From NCBI GenBank assembly GCA_020634885.1, contig JACKAW010000010.1:24233-88232 (forward strand): a stretch of 64,000 bases of DNA, in the 5' to 3' direction. This document shows positions 18,995 through 27,954 of the stretch, piece after piece (positions within the stretch are counted from its first letter, which is position 1; each line of letters opens with the position of its first letter). This stretch comes from Anaerolineales bacterium (GTDB taxonomy: Bacteria; Chloroflexota; Anaerolineae; Anaerolineales; Villigracilaceae). Below the pieces are notes generated by a model, which ran no database searches, was not told the origin of the DNA, and saw only the letters and a list, made by a program, of their open reading frames with translations. The translations under genes and the position numbers were made by a program.

Positions 18995-20650
18995 ATGGCA
19001 ACGCCGCTATACCTCGAATGCAACCTTTGCGGACATCAACAAACCTACATCCCCTTCGTACCCGGCATTTGTCAAAAGTGTAATTCACAATGGGTGGAGG
19101 CGCACTACGATTACGACGCCTTCAAACGCGAGATATTGCGAGGTATTCCCAACCGCCCCAACAACTTGTGGCGTTTTCAGGATGTACTCCCCTTGAACGA
19201 TCCTGCCGCATTAGACCTCTACCCCGCGGGCGGAACTCCCTTGTGGCATTCCAACCGCTTCGCACCAAACCTTGGGCATGGTTCTGTTTACTTCAAAGAT
19301 GAACGCTACAGCCCGACCTCTTCCTTCAAAGACCGACAGGCAGCCGTTGCGGTTGCCGCGATGAACGAAAACGGAATCAGCGAAGCTGTGATCGCTTCTA
19401 CAGGGAATGCCGCCGTGGCGTATGCCGCTGCTTGTGCGCGTGCGGGCATCAAACTATGGGTATTCATGACAAGCCTTGTGCCGCAGGAAAAACTGCGCGA
19501 AGCGGCTCTTTTTGGCGCAGAGGTGATCCGGGTAAGCGGCAACTACGACCAAACCAAGCAGATCGCCAGTCAGTTTGCCCAGCGCAAAAATTTATTACTT
19601 GACCGCGGCGCCAGTTCCATCCCTGCCCGTGAATCGATGAAGACCATCGCCTACGAGATCGTGGAACAACTCGGTTGGCGCGCCCCCGATTGGTACATTC
19701 AAGCCGTGAGCGGCGGTATGGGACCTTTGGGCGTGTATCACGGCTTCAAAGAATTGTTTAACATGGGACTTATTAATAAGATTCCCAAGCTCGCTGTAAT
19801 TCAAGCAGAAGGCTGTGCCCCCATGGTACACGCCTTCAAAGCAGGCAAAGATGAGGCTGATCCCATTATTCCTGATACACGCATCATTATCCTTTCCACT
19901 GGAGACCCGGGGAAATCATACACATACCTTTGGAATCTTACCCAACAATACGGCGGCGCAATGGAATCGGTGACTGATTTTGAAGCCTACGAAGCCATGA
20001 AAGCGCTCGCCAAAAGCGAAGGCATGGCAGTGGAACCCGCAACCGCAGTGGCGTTTGCAGGCTTCACAAAGCTCTCAAAAAACGGCACAATTGGTAAAGA
20101 CGAACTGGTAGCAATCAATTGCACGGGGCACACCTTCCCCGTCGAAAAACATGTTCTTGGCGATCAATGGGCTGTGGATGTTCACCTCAGCAAAGACCAA
20201 TCCCCCGCCCCGCGTGAGGGATTACAAGCTGCGCTGGAGAACTTGGATGAAAAAACCACCACCGTTCTGCTGATTGATGACAACCCCGATGACGCGCACC
20301 TCATCCGCCGCCTGTTGGAAGCGAAGAAGAACTACCGCATGTATCATGCCAAAGACGGCTGGGAAGGGCTTGCCATGGCGCGTCAGAAATTACCCGACCT
20401 GATCGTGAGTGACCTGACAATGCCCGGCATTGATGGGTTTGGGCTGGTGGAAGAGCTAAAACTGGACCCACGCACCAAAGATATTCCCGTGGTCGTTGTC
20501 AGCGCAAAGGACATCACAGAGGAAGAACGAGAGCGTTTAAAGGGTCAGATCGAGGCGCTTTATCAAAAAGGTTCCCTGCCTACCCGTACATTTGTAGACA
20601 AGGTGATCGGTGTCATTGCAGAAAAGCAGGAAGAAAAAGGCAAGGAATAA
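18995..20650 (+). CDS. Threonine-synthase-like PLP enzyme fused to a response-regulator receiver
   Basis: A 551-residue protein in one uninterrupted frame. The N-terminal part (about 1-400) is a fold-type II PLP enzyme closest in pattern to threonine synthase, which makes threonine from O-phosphohomoserine. It has a zinc ribbon (C9/C12, C26/C29), PLP lysine K112 in SPTSSFKDRQ, STGNAAVAYAAA, and the glycine-rich loop AVSGGMGPLGV. A linker of about 20 residues leads to a complete receiver (about 422-545) with D428/D429, phospho-acceptor D473 (LIVSDLTMPG) and a lysine near 532. The gene abuts a histidine kinase and precedes a CheY-like gene. I know of no described enzyme of this type carrying a receiver. 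The exact substrate is unproven; a related PLP lyase is possible. Confidence 0.9.
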   Translation: MATPLYLECNLCGHQQTYIPFVPGICQKCNSQWVEAHYDYDAFKREILRGIPNRPNNLWRFQDVLPLNDPAALDLYPAGGTPLWHSNRFAPNLGHGSVYFKDERYSPTSSFKDRQAAVAVAAMNENGISEAVIASTGNAAVAYAAACARAGIKLWVFMTSLVPQEKLREAALFGAEVIRVSGNYDQTKQIASQFAQRKNLLLDRGASSIPARESMKTIAYEIVEQLGWRAPDWYIQAVSGGMGPLGVYHGFKELFNMGLINKIPKLAVIQAEGCAPMVHAFKAGKDEADPIIPDTRIIILSTGDPGKSYTYLWNLTQQYGGAMESVTDFEAYEAMKALAKSEGMAVEPATAVAFAGFTKLSKNGTIGKDELVAINCTGHTFPVEKHVLGDQWAVDVHLSKDQSPAPREGLQAALENLDEKTTTVLLIDDNPDDAHLIRRLLEAKKNYRMYHAKDGWEGLAMARQKLPDLIVSDLTMPGIDGFGLVEELKLDPRTKDIPVVVVSAKDITEEERERLKGQIEALYQKGSLPTRTFVDKVIGVIAEKQEEKGKE

Positions 20651-20659
20651 GGAGAATCC

Positions 20660-21046
20660 ATGGGAAACCAAATCCTTTACATTGAAGATAACCCAGATAA
20701 TATGATGCTTGTTAAACGTGCGCTTGAATCACGCGGGTATGTTTTATTGGAAGCATTTAACGGAATCAACGGGTTGGACGTTGCCGAAAAAGCGGAGATA
20801 GATCTGATCTTATTGGATATCAACCTGCCCGATATTGATGGATACGAAGTTGCGCGCCGTCTGCGTGGCAGCGGAAAACCCAACCTGGCGTATGTCCCCA
20901 TCATTGCCATCACAGCCAACGCGTTAAAAGGAGATGCCGAAAAAGCCCTCTCTGCGGGCTGCGATGTGTACATGTCCAAACCGATCAATATCCGTGAACT
21001 GTGGGCACGGGTCGAGGCATTTGTCCCCGCGCCTGAGAAAAAGTAA
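20660..21046 (+). CDS. Single-domain response regulator (CheY-like)
   Basis: A 128-residue protein that is only a receiver: acidic pair E9/D10, phospho-acceptor D53 (LILLDINLPDIDG), the threonine in IIAITANAL and the lysine in VYMSKPINI. It has no output domain, so it may act as a phosphate shuttle or sink, or by binding partners. It lies 9 nt after the threonine-synthase/receiver gene with a good AAGGAG site and closes the operon before a strong terminator. Confidence 0.93.
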   Translation: MGNQILYIEDNPDNMMLVKRALESRGYVLLEAFNGINGLDVAEKAEIDLILLDINLPDIDGYEVARRLRGSGKPNLAYVPIIAITANALKGDAEKALSAGCDVYMSKPINIRELWARVEAFVPAPEKK

Positions 21047-21057
21047 GACCTGTTCAG

Positions 21058-21099
21058 CCAACAAAAAATCCCGCCAATACTGGCGGGATTTTTTGTTGG
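21058..21099. terminator. Bidirectional terminator between convergent genes
   Basis: A perfect 19-bp inverted repeat (CCAACAAAAAATCCCGCCA and its complement) has a 4-nt loop and T-runs on both strands. It serves the signalling operon on the + strand and the channel gene on the - strand. Confidence 0.93.
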
Positions 21100-21105
21100 C
21101 GCATG

Positions 21106-23007
21106 TTAACCTTCTGCGATCACGATCAACTTATCTTCCAAACGGAAAGTCACTTTTTCAGATTTCCTGGGGTTGGTCTTCACACCATACGATTTTTCGG
21201 CATTCTGGCTTTCGCTCATAATACGGTAACCAATGGCGGTTTCGCCGCGCTGACGGGCAGCTTCTACAACTGTATAGAAATCTACTGGTTGGTCTGTTTG
21301 CACATAAGCGCTGATCGGTTTTAGGTAAACCTCTGCGCCTTCAGGGTCAAACAGGTCTACAAAAACTCCCTGAAGTTCAGAATTTTCCGAAAGTTGGGAA
21401 AGCATTAAGCTGATAAGGTGCTCGCTAACGATGAAATCATCCACTTTGGCGGCTTCGGCAAGCTCACGGTTACGCAGATCAAGCATTTCGCTGATGATGG
21501 AGAATGGGGTTTCATCCTTTTCTGCAATGTCGCGCAGGTGCAAAAGTGTGACCAGTGTAATGGCATCAGCATCTTGAACACTGAGGTGTCCATATGCCAG
21601 CACGATCACATGGTCGTATTCGGTCACACCCAACTCATTCAATAGAGCGCGGTCACGGATGTTGCCTTCCATGACCTTAAGTTTCTGGTTTTTGAGTTTG
21701 CCCACATCACGGCGGATCTGATCTTCCACGCCCTCCGCTTCAGAGACGACAAGCAATTCAGACCCTTTGGCTACATAGTTATCCAACTCACGAATAATAA
21801 TGGGTGCAGAACGGTTCCAGCCTAAAATAAGTCCGCGTTCCGGCTTGGGCTTGGAGGTTTCGTTGAGGTTGGTGATCAAGCCTGCTTCCACTGCCGGGTG
21901 GGAATGCTTTGAGAGGTAAATTTTGTCATCATCTTCTGCAATGGCAAAAATGGAATCGCCGGAATTGATCCGGGTATCCATGGCGGGGTTTAAAAGAACG
22001 GCGCCGTCTGCACGGCGGATGCCCATCACAGAGGAGGTCTCATAAGCAAGCAAAGCTTCGCCATAGGTCTTGCCGGAAAGCCCTGGTTCATTCTTGAAGT
22101 AGATCTCATCTCCGCCAAAATTCATCAGCTCGGTGTATACAATGGATAAGCCGCTCTGGCGTGAAGTTTGCGCAACCACACGGGCTATCAGGTCGGTGGT
22201 GAGGATGGGTTGGACGTTGTCCCGTTCCGAAAGCAGTTTGATCACATCCAAATTTTGCGGATCACGGATCTGGGTTACGATGTGATAAGGTTTTTCGTGG
22301 CGGTTGGGGTTATTGGTAATGGCAAGCAGGGTTTTGATCACATGTGTATCAGGGTCTTCACCTTCGGAGAGGACGATGATGGAACGCGCTGTGTGCGGGC
22401 TGGCAATTTCCAGGTCGTTCATATCGGAAGGACTACCAGAGCGGCAAATAATGCGGGTATTTTTTGTATCTGGAATCCGCTCGTTGATCGCATCTTCCAT
22501 CTCAACCTTATCCTGCTCTGCCAAAACAACAATAACAGCGCCGCTGGTACGGCTTTCATTGGCAGCGACAAGCTCGGAAATAATGGTAAATATCTGCGGT
22601 GTCCAGCCAAATATGAGGGTATGGTCATTTTCGAGAACCATTGAACGCCCTTTGCGAAGTTGCTCAATGCGTTCTTCCAACCCGTTGCTGAGAATACCGA
22701 TGAGGGTGGATACAATGAAAATGCCGCCGATGGTAACTAACAGCATAACAAAGCGAAAGCCGGGTCCTTCGTCACCGCCCATGGTGCCTGCATCGAGGGT
22801 GCGCATCAGGCTCATCCATGCGGCTTCGCCAAATGTCAATTCCCCTGCCCCACCCATGGCGACATGCCCAATACGGATAATTGCCGCAGCAAGGACTATA
22901 ATGGCAAGGGAGAGGACTGCAAGCCCGCCGATCATGGCAATGGGACCCTTGGACATATAATTATCAAACCAATACTGGAATTTTTGCTTAAAGGTGGGTT
23001 GTTTCAT
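21106..23007 (-). CDS. CASTOR/POLLUX-like ion channel protein with RCK/TrkA-N regions
   Basis: A 633-residue membrane protein. Two clear hydrophobic segments (about 23-46 and 84-106) flank a pore-like stretch (AWMSLMRTLDAGTMGGDEG). The cytoplasmic part holds two Rossmann-like RCK regions (HTLIFGWTPQIFTII and RGLILGWNRSAPIIIREL). This is the architecture of the CASTOR/POLLUX family of cation channels, known in plants and found in bacteria. Ion specificity cannot be read from the sequence. It is a single gene on the minus strand with an AAGGAG-type site (ctccttt on the + strand at 23010-23020). Confidence 0.83.
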   Translation of the reverse strand: MKQPTFKQKFQYWFDNYMSKGPIAMIGGLAVLSLAIIVLAAAIIRIGHVAMGGAGELTFGEAAWMSLMRTLDAGTMGGDEGPGFRFVMLLVTIGGIFIVSTLIGILSNGLEERIEQLRKGRSMVLENDHTLIFGWTPQIFTIISELVAANESRTSGAVIVVLAEQDKVEMEDAINERIPDTKNTRIICRSGSPSDMNDLEIASPHTARSIIVLSEGEDPDTHVIKTLLAITNNPNRHEKPYHIVTQIRDPQNLDVIKLLSERDNVQPILTTDLIARVVAQTSRQSGLSIVYTELMNFGGDEIYFKNEPGLSGKTYGEALLAYETSSVMGIRRADGAVLLNPAMDTRINSGDSIFAIAEDDDKIYLSKHSHPAVEAGLITNLNETSKPKPERGLILGWNRSAPIIIRELDNYVAKGSELLVVSEAEGVEDQIRRDVGKLKNQKLKVMEGNIRDRALLNELGVTEYDHVIVLAYGHLSVQDADAITLVTLLHLRDIAEKDETPFSIISEMLDLRNRELAEAAKVDDFIVSEHLISLMLSQLSENSELQGVFVDLFDPEGAEVYLKPISAYVQTDQPVDFYTVVEAARQRGETAIGYRIMSESQNAEKSYGVKTNPRKSEKVTFRLEDKLIVIAEG

Positions 23008-23251
23008 ACCTTTTCTCCTTGACTTAAATTTGGTCTATTATAAATTCAATCAATCGTATAAACAAAGGGATAATTTCTCAGCATGTTATCAGTTTTCTCT
23101 AGTAACATTTGAAGCTGTTTTACGTCACAGTTAAGTAGAATAGGTCATTCGCATAACACAAGTGAGGCTTTCAAAAATCTCGCCAGACCCAATTTTTGAG
23201 ATGCTCCGGTCTGCAATATGCCCTATAGAATTTTTCAAAGTGAGGTATTTT

Positions 23252-23893
23252 ATGTTTCAACATGAAGGTTTTGACCGCCGAAAACAGGAAGACCAAATTC
23301 GCTCTGAAGGACGTTTGCCCCCCGGGCAGGCGCTGACCCAAAAATTTCCCGTCCTGCACTATGGACCCGTCCCCACCTTCAACCCTGCCGCATGGGATTT
23401 CCGCGTGTGGGGTGAAGTGGAAGAGGAAAAACGCTGGAACTGGGATGAGTTCAACCAATTGCCGCGCACCAAGCTGCACATGGATATTCACTGTGTAACC
23501 CGCTGGAGCAAGTTCGATACAGATTGGGAAGGTGTTTCGGTAAAGACCTTGATGGAACAGGGTTTCTTCAAGATCAAGCCAACTGCCACCCATGTAATGC
23601 AACATGCAGAATACGGCTTTACAGTAAACCTGCCGTTGGAAGTGGTATTGCAGGATAACTTCCTGCTGGCTACACACTTTCAAGGTGAGCCGCTTTCGCC
23701 AGATCACGGCTACCCTTTGCGAGGCGTGGTGGGTTTCATCCCCGGGCGGGAAGATATGGAAACGCCCTATTTTTGGAAAGGTGCAAAGTGGCTGCGCTCC
23801 ATTGAGTTCATGTCAAAAGATAAACGCGGCTTCTGGGAACAGGCTGGTTATCACAACCGTGCCGATGTCTGGCGTGAGGAACGTTTTGGGTAA
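23252..23893 (+). CDS. Sulfite-oxidase-like molybdopterin oxidoreductase
   Basis: A 213-residue protein of the cytosolic sulfite-oxidase-like family. It begins with an RRKQEDQIRSEGRLPPGQ-type N-terminus and contains HCVTRWSKFDTDWEGV, where the cysteine is the expected molybdenum ligand, then HAEYGFTVNLPLE and a C-terminal KWLRSIEF. No signal peptide is visible. The physiological substrate is unknown. ATG 23252 was chosen over 23162 because GAGGT lies 7 nt upstream and family proteins start near there. Confidence 0.87.
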   Translation: MFQHEGFDRRKQEDQIRSEGRLPPGQALTQKFPVLHYGPVPTFNPAAWDFRVWGEVEEEKRWNWDEFNQLPRTKLHMDIHCVTRWSKFDTDWEGVSVKTLMEQGFFKIKPTATHVMQHAEYGFTVNLPLEVVLQDNFLLATHFQGEPLSPDHGYPLRGVVGFIPGREDMETPYFWKGAKWLRSIEFMSKDKRGFWEQAGYHNRADVWREERFG

Positions 23894-23896
23894 AAT

Positions 23897-23936
23897 AAAA
23901 AAACTCCGGGAATTTTTCATTCTCGGAGTTTTTTTA
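23897..23936 (+). terminator. Terminator after the sulfite-oxidase-like gene
   Basis: AAACTCCG and CGGAGTTT, extended by GAA and TTC after one mismatch, form a hairpin followed by TTTTTTT. Confidence 0.85.
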
Positions 23937-23949
23937 TTAGCCTTCTTAT

Positions 23950-23976
23950 GTAGACAGGTTTTCAACCTGTCTTTTA
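23950..23976 (+). repeat. REP-like palindrome with GTAG edge
   Basis: GTAG is followed by AGACAGGTT-TTC-AACCTGTCT, a perfect 9-bp stem with 3-nt loop, then TTTTATTTA. It lies between convergent genes and belongs to the GTAG-edged palindrome family also seen at 30442, 50741 and 61343. Confidence 0.55.
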
Positions 23977-23977
23977 T

Positions 23978-25135
23978 TTATGGGCGGCTGCCAAGCGTTA
24001 CAAGAATATCCAGTTTTTCACTTCCGCGAAGAACAGTCAGCACCACGGTATCGCCAGGTCCTTTGTTGGATACGAGGTAGGCAAGCAGGTCATCAAAGAC
24101 ACGCACTTCGCGTCCATCAATGGCGATGATGAGGTCGCCACCCGCTAACAGTGTAGGATAATTTGTGGGTGTCGTCCCCGCTTTGATACCCGCCTGATCC
24201 GCAGGTCCACCTTTAACCACCGAGGTGATGTATGCGCCGGTATATTGGGGGAGTCCCAGCGCTTCTACTGCGGCGAGGTTCAATGAACTGCTGGAGGATA
24301 TTCCGAGGTAGGGGTAATCATATTTTCCCGTTTCGATCAATACGGGGACAACTCGTTTGACGATATTGATGGAAATGGCAAAGCCAATGCCAGAGTTAAG
24401 CGGTTCGCCTGTATCGGTGTAGCTGGTGGTGCGGATGGCGCGATTAATGCCAATGACATCGCCAAGAATGTTGAACAAGGGTCCACCAGAGTTGCCCGGG
24501 TTGATCGCGGCATCGGTCTGGATGATATCGCCTGCGCTAAAAAACACGCCGCTGCTTGTAGCTGCATGTTGCGAATCGAGCGTACGCCCAAGCGCTGAGA
24601 TAATGCCCACCGTCATGGTGTTTTCCAAGCCAAAGGGGTTGCCAATGGCAACCACGGTCTGCCCTACTTTCAATTGGGAAGAATCGCCCAGGGGCAATGG
24701 TTTGAGTTCCTCTGCCGGAGCCTCCACTTTTACCACGGCAATGTCCGAGTCCAGGTCAATACCAATCACGGAGCCATACACCATGTAGCCGGATGGAAAA
24801 CGCACTTCCACAACATCCACGGGTTTGTCTTCGGTTTGTGAAACCACGTGGAAGTTGGTCACAATATGTCCCTGATTGTCATATACAAAGCCGCTGCCTT
24901 GTCCCGTCGCTGTAAAGATTGCCACGGTTCCCGGGCTGACTTTTTCAAAAAGGGTGACCAAGGCTTCCTGTCCGGCTGGGTTAACAGATACGGGTACGTC
25001 TACAGAAGTTGCATCTGCAGGTGCGGTTTCTACGGTTGAGTCTGTGGTCGTTAATTCCGGCGTGGCAAGCGTTGGTGATTGGCACGCCAAAGTTGCCAGG
25101 ATCATCACCAAAATTACAGCTAAAGTCTTTTTCAT
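23978..25135 (-). CDS. HtrA/DegP-family serine protease lipoprotein with PDZ domain
   Basis: A 385-residue extracytoplasmic protease for damaged proteins. The N-terminus is a lipoprotein signal (LATLAC, C18), followed by a Thr/Ser-rich linker. The trypsin-like domain has the triad H96 (TNFHVV), D131 (DSDIAVVKV) and S216 (GNSGGPL). One PDZ domain (about 290-380) follows, with GAYITSVVKGGPADQAGI. ATG 25135 is 5 nt after GAGGAG; an upstream in-frame TTG is less likely. It lies 15 nt after dnaJ on the same strand, so chaperone and protease are probably co-transcribed. Confidence 0.93.
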   Translation of the reverse strand: MKKTLAVILVMILATLACQSPTLATPELTTTDSTVETAPADATSVDVPVSVNPAGQEALVTLFEKVSPGTVAIFTATGQGSGFVYDNQGHIVTNFHVVSQTEDKPVDVVEVRFPSGYMVYGSVIGIDLDSDIAVVKVEAPAEELKPLPLGDSSQLKVGQTVVAIGNPFGLENTMTVGIISALGRTLDSQHAATSSGVFFSAGDIIQTDAAINPGNSGGPLFNILGDVIGINRAIRTTSYTDTGEPLNSGIGFAISINIVKRVVPVLIETGKYDYPYLGISSSSSLNLAAVEALGLPQYTGAYITSVVKGGPADQAGIKAGTTPTNYPTLLAGGDLIIAIDGREVRVFDDLLAYLVSNKGPGDTVVLTVLRGSEKLDILVTLGSRP

Positions 25136-25150
25136 CAATACTCCTCTGAG

Positions 25151-26065
25151 TTAAAACTTTATAAGGGATGCTTCTTCGATCAATTCCCGTTGTTTGGACG
25201 ATAAATACTTGGGAATTTGTACCTTCAGTTTCACGTAAAGATCGCCTTTTTGGTTGGCATCTTTTACATTTGGCATTCCGCGTCCAGCCAGCCTGAACAC
25301 TTGCTCGGGCTGCGTCCCGGCGGGAATATTCAAGCGGACGGTTCCTGTTGGGGTATCCACTTCAGCATCGCCGCCAAGAATTAAAGTAAATACACTTACA
25401 TTAGATGTTGTGGTCAGGTTGCTGCCTTCACGCTCAAAGCGGGCATCATCTTGCACATTGATCAGGAGGTAAAGATCGCTTCCTTCGGGACCCGCACCTG
25501 CCACTCGCACCTTTGAGCCTGTCTTCACCCCAGCCGGTATGCGGACGGTGAGCTTGCTGCCGTTCGTCTTCTGTATTTGGCGGGTGGTTCCTTCAAATGA
25601 TTCCTGGAAGCTGATGCCTGCTTCCTGTTCATACCCGGGAGAATCATAGGCAAACGGGTTGCTTCTTCCTTGTGTGCGCATGGCTTCTCCAAAGATGGTG
25701 CGGAAGAATTCAGAAAAACTTCCTACGCCGCCAGAGTTCCCAAAGCTCTCTTCACCGGCTCCACGGGAACTGCCTGCCGCTTGTTGCGCAAACCAATCTT
25801 CCCATTGAAAGTCTCCCGGTCTGCCGCCCGTAGTGCGGAAGTTGGTGTAGGCGCTGCCAAGCCGGTCGTAATGAGCGCGTTTCTTTTCATCGCTCAAAAC
25901 CTGATACGCCTCGTTGATCTCTTTGAAGCGATCTTCCGCTTTTTTATCACCGGGGTTTTTATCAGGATGATATTTCATGGCGAGTTTCCGGTATGCAGTA
26001 CGGATCTCGTCTGTGCTGGCTTTTCGGTCTACGCCGAGGGTTTTGTAATAATCCTTATAATCCAT
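25151..26065 (-). CDS. DnaJ/CbpA-type co-chaperone
   Basis: A 304-residue Hsp40 of the CbpA layout. A J domain (1-70) carries the HPD motif in KYHPDKNPG that stimulates DnaK ATPase. A Gly/Ser-rich linker and two C-terminal beta-barrel substrate-binding domains follow (KLTVRIPAGVKTGSKVRV, GTVRLNIPAGTQPEQVFRL). The cysteine-rich zinc region of classical DnaJ is absent. It is the first gene of a dnaJ-htrA pair. Confidence 0.93.
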   Translation of the reverse strand: MDYKDYYKTLGVDRKASTDEIRTAYRKLAMKYHPDKNPGDKKAEDRFKEINEAYQVLSDEKKRAHYDRLGSAYTNFRTTGGRPGDFQWEDWFAQQAAGSSRGAGEESFGNSGGVGSFSEFFRTIFGEAMRTQGRSNPFAYDSPGYEQEAGISFQESFEGTTRQIQKTNGSKLTVRIPAGVKTGSKVRVAGAGPEGSDLYLLINVQDDARFEREGSNLTTTSNVSVFTLILGGDAEVDTPTGTVRLNIPAGTQPEQVFRLAGRGMPNVKDANQKGDLYVKLKVQIPKYLSSKQRELIEEASLIKF

Positions 26066-26191
26066 GTTTATATTTTCATCCTGTCAGTTGCAAGGGTCAA
26101 GCATTCCATGCCCGAACTTACAGAATTCTAACCTGACCGGAATATGGTACATTAGGCAGATACTATTCTAAAAAAGAAAAATGAGAGTGCC

Positions 26192-26773
26192 ATGAAATCA
26201 ATTTGTGTTTTTTGCGGGTCTTCCGATGCGGTGCATCAGGAGTATAAGGATGCCGCCTTCCAAACTGGTGTGATCCTTGCCAAAAATGGGATCCGGGTCG
26301 TATACGGCGGCGGCAAAACCGGGCTTATGGGCGCAGTAGCAGATGGAGCATTGTCTTCGGGTGGTGAAGTGACCGGGGTGATCATCCCCTCCATGAATAC
26401 GGCTTCACTTGCACACATCGGGTTGACGAAGATGGAAGTGACCCCCGAAATGCGTTCACGCAAAGCCCGTATGCACGAGCTTTCTGATGGTTTCATTGCC
26501 TTACCCGGCGGCTTTGGCACGTGGGATGAACTCTTTGAAACCGTAACCTGGGCGCAGACTGGAGAACATGAAAAGCCAGTAGGTTTGCTCAATGTGCGGA
26601 ATTACTACACTCCCCTGCTCGCTGCCATAGACCATGCTGTGGCAGAAGGGTTTGTTTTCGCCGAGCATCGTCAAGCCATTGCATTTGAAGCCGAGCCGAT
26701 GAAATTACTTGAATCCATGCGAAAATATGAGCACCCCCATGATGCAGTAAAACGGTGGATGAAAGAAGAGTAA
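26192..26773 (+). CDS. LOG-family protein (TIGR00730-type phosphoribohydrolase)
   Basis: A 193-residue Rossmann-fold protein of the LOG family, which releases free cytokinin bases from riboside monophosphates in plants and some bacteria; in many bacteria its role is general nucleotide hydrolysis. The hallmark PGGFGTWDELFE is present (consensus PGGxGTxxE), with MRSRKARMHELSD just before it and ICVFCGSSD at the N-terminus. It stands alone between its own promoter region and a bidirectional terminator. Confidence 0.93.
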   Translation: MKSICVFCGSSDAVHQEYKDAAFQTGVILAKNGIRVVYGGGKTGLMGAVADGALSSGGEVTGVIIPSMNTASLAHIGLTKMEVTPEMRSRKARMHELSDGFIALPGGFGTWDELFETVTWAQTGEHEKPVGLLNVRNYYTPLLAAIDHAVAEGFVFAEHRQAIAFEAEPMKLLESMRKYEHPHDAVKRWMKEE

Positions 26774-26792
26774 ATATAAATTTAAGTTTTAT

Positions 26793-26830
26793 AAAAGAAC
26801 GCATCACGAATTATGTGATGCGTTCTTTTA
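26793..26830. terminator. Bidirectional terminator between LOG gene and map
   Basis: AAAAGAACGCATCAC and GTGATGCGTTCTTTT form a perfect 15-bp stem with a 7-nt loop and T-runs on both strands, between convergent genes. Confidence 0.92.
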
Positions 26831-26836
26831 TTTAAG

Positions 26837-27583
26837 CTATGGCAGCGTTAAAATGATCGGCTCATCTTTGGTGACGATGACGGTATGTTCAAATTGGGCA
26901 GCGATGGTGTTATCCACAGTTTTGAGCGACCAGCCATCGGCTTTTTCGACCACATGCCCCTGCCCGGTGGTAAAGAATGGCTCAATGGCAAGCACCATGC
27001 CCTTATCCATAATGCGGCGGTCATCTGGTTTGTGAAAGTTGTAAATGGCAGATGGCTTGTCGTGCAATTGACGCCCAATGCCATGACCCGTCAGATCAAA
27101 GATGGGGTTGTATCCGTTCTTATTGGCTTCCTGTTGAACGGTTTTGCCAATGAGATTCAATGGTTTGCCTGCCTGCACAAGAGTGAGAACCTTATTCAGT
27201 GTTTCTTTTGTGGCGGTGAGTAGTTTTTCATATTCCGGGTTGGGTGTGCCCACAACCATCGAAGCACCTGTATCGCCAAAATAGCCGCCCAGTTCTGCCG
27301 ACACATCAATGTTGATCAGTTCGCCATCCTGAATTACATGATTGCCAGGAATGCCGTGTGCGATAACTGGCATCACACTAATACAGGTGCCGCCAGGGAA
27401 GTTATACATTGCCCTCGGGGCGGAGGTTGCGCCTTCTTTTTTCAGGAACTTTTCACCGATCTGGTCGAGTTCAAGGGTGGTCATACCAGGCTTGGCACTT
27501 TCCATCATCAATTGCATGGCTTGGGCACATACCCTTCCTGCTGCCCGTAATGCTTTTATATCTTTATCTGTGTTTGCTATCAT
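26837..27583 (-). CDS. map: Type I methionine aminopeptidase
   Basis: Removes the initiator methionine from new proteins. A 248-residue pita-bread fold enzyme with the metal ligands in context: INIDVSAELGGYFGDTGAS (two Asp), GHGIGRQLHD (His), AIEPFF (Glu) and AQFEHTVIV (Glu). The length is normal for the type without the zinc N-terminal extension. Its ATG overlaps the TGA of an upstream response regulator (ATGA), so it is translationally coupled to a two-component pair, which is not its usual context beside secY or adk. Confidence 0.95.
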   Translation of the reverse strand: MIANTDKDIKALRAAGRVCAQAMQLMMESAKPGMTTLELDQIGEKFLKKEGATSAPRAMYNFPGGTCISVMPVIAHGIPGNHVIQDGELINIDVSAELGGYFGDTGASMVVGTPNPEYEKLLTATKETLNKVLTLVQAGKPLNLIGKTVQQEANKNGYNPIFDLTGHGIGRQLHDKPSAIYNFHKPDDRRIMDKGMVLAIEPFFTTGQGHVVEKADGWSLKTVDNTIAAQFEHTVIVTKDEPIILTLP

Positions 27584-27954
27584 TTCTTTTCCATCGATTT
27601 AGACACCCGTACAGCCATTTCTTTTAATTGATTGGGGCTGATCGGTTTCAATAAAACAATATCTGCCAAGGAATCCAATGTGGCTGCCTGAATATTATCG
27701 GCAGTTGTTAGAATAATCTTAATAGACAAAAAACGTTCGGAGCCTCGCAGTTTCTTTAATATTTTTTCGCCCGACATCCCGGGCAGGTTAATATCCAGAA
27801 CGATCAGGTCTGGCACATGAAAATCGAGAGCCTCGAACGCAAGGTCTCCGCGCAAATAAGACTCAACTTGAAAATATGGTTCCAGGGTAAGGCAGTTAAT
27901 ATCATTAAGAATCGGGTCATCTTCCACAACAAAGGCAAGTGGCTTTAATGTCAT
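27580..27954 (-). CDS. Single-domain response regulator
   Basis: A 124-residue receiver-only protein: acidic residues in VVEDDP, phospho-acceptor in LIVLDINLPGMSG, and the lysine in VLLKPIS. No output domain. Its start overlaps the stop of the upstream 7TM histidine kinase and its stop overlaps map, both as ATGA, making a three-gene coupled unit. Confidence 0.92.
   Translation of the reverse strand: MTLKPLAFVVEDDPILNDINCLTLEPYFQVESYLRGDLAFEALDFHVPDLIVLDINLPGMSGEKILKKLRGSERFLSIKIILTTADNIQAATLDSLADIVLLKPISPNQLKEMAVRVSKSMEKK

Noticed and set aside
18995..20650. Fusion as an artefact of a missing stop or frameshift
   Set aside because: The frame is continuous through an ordinary charged linker, and there is no internal start with a ribosome site before the receiver.
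22304..22960. 218-codon + strand frame opposite the channel gene
   Set aside because: Low-quality Ser/Arg/Met-rich translation, antisense to a clear CASTOR/POLLUX-like protein.
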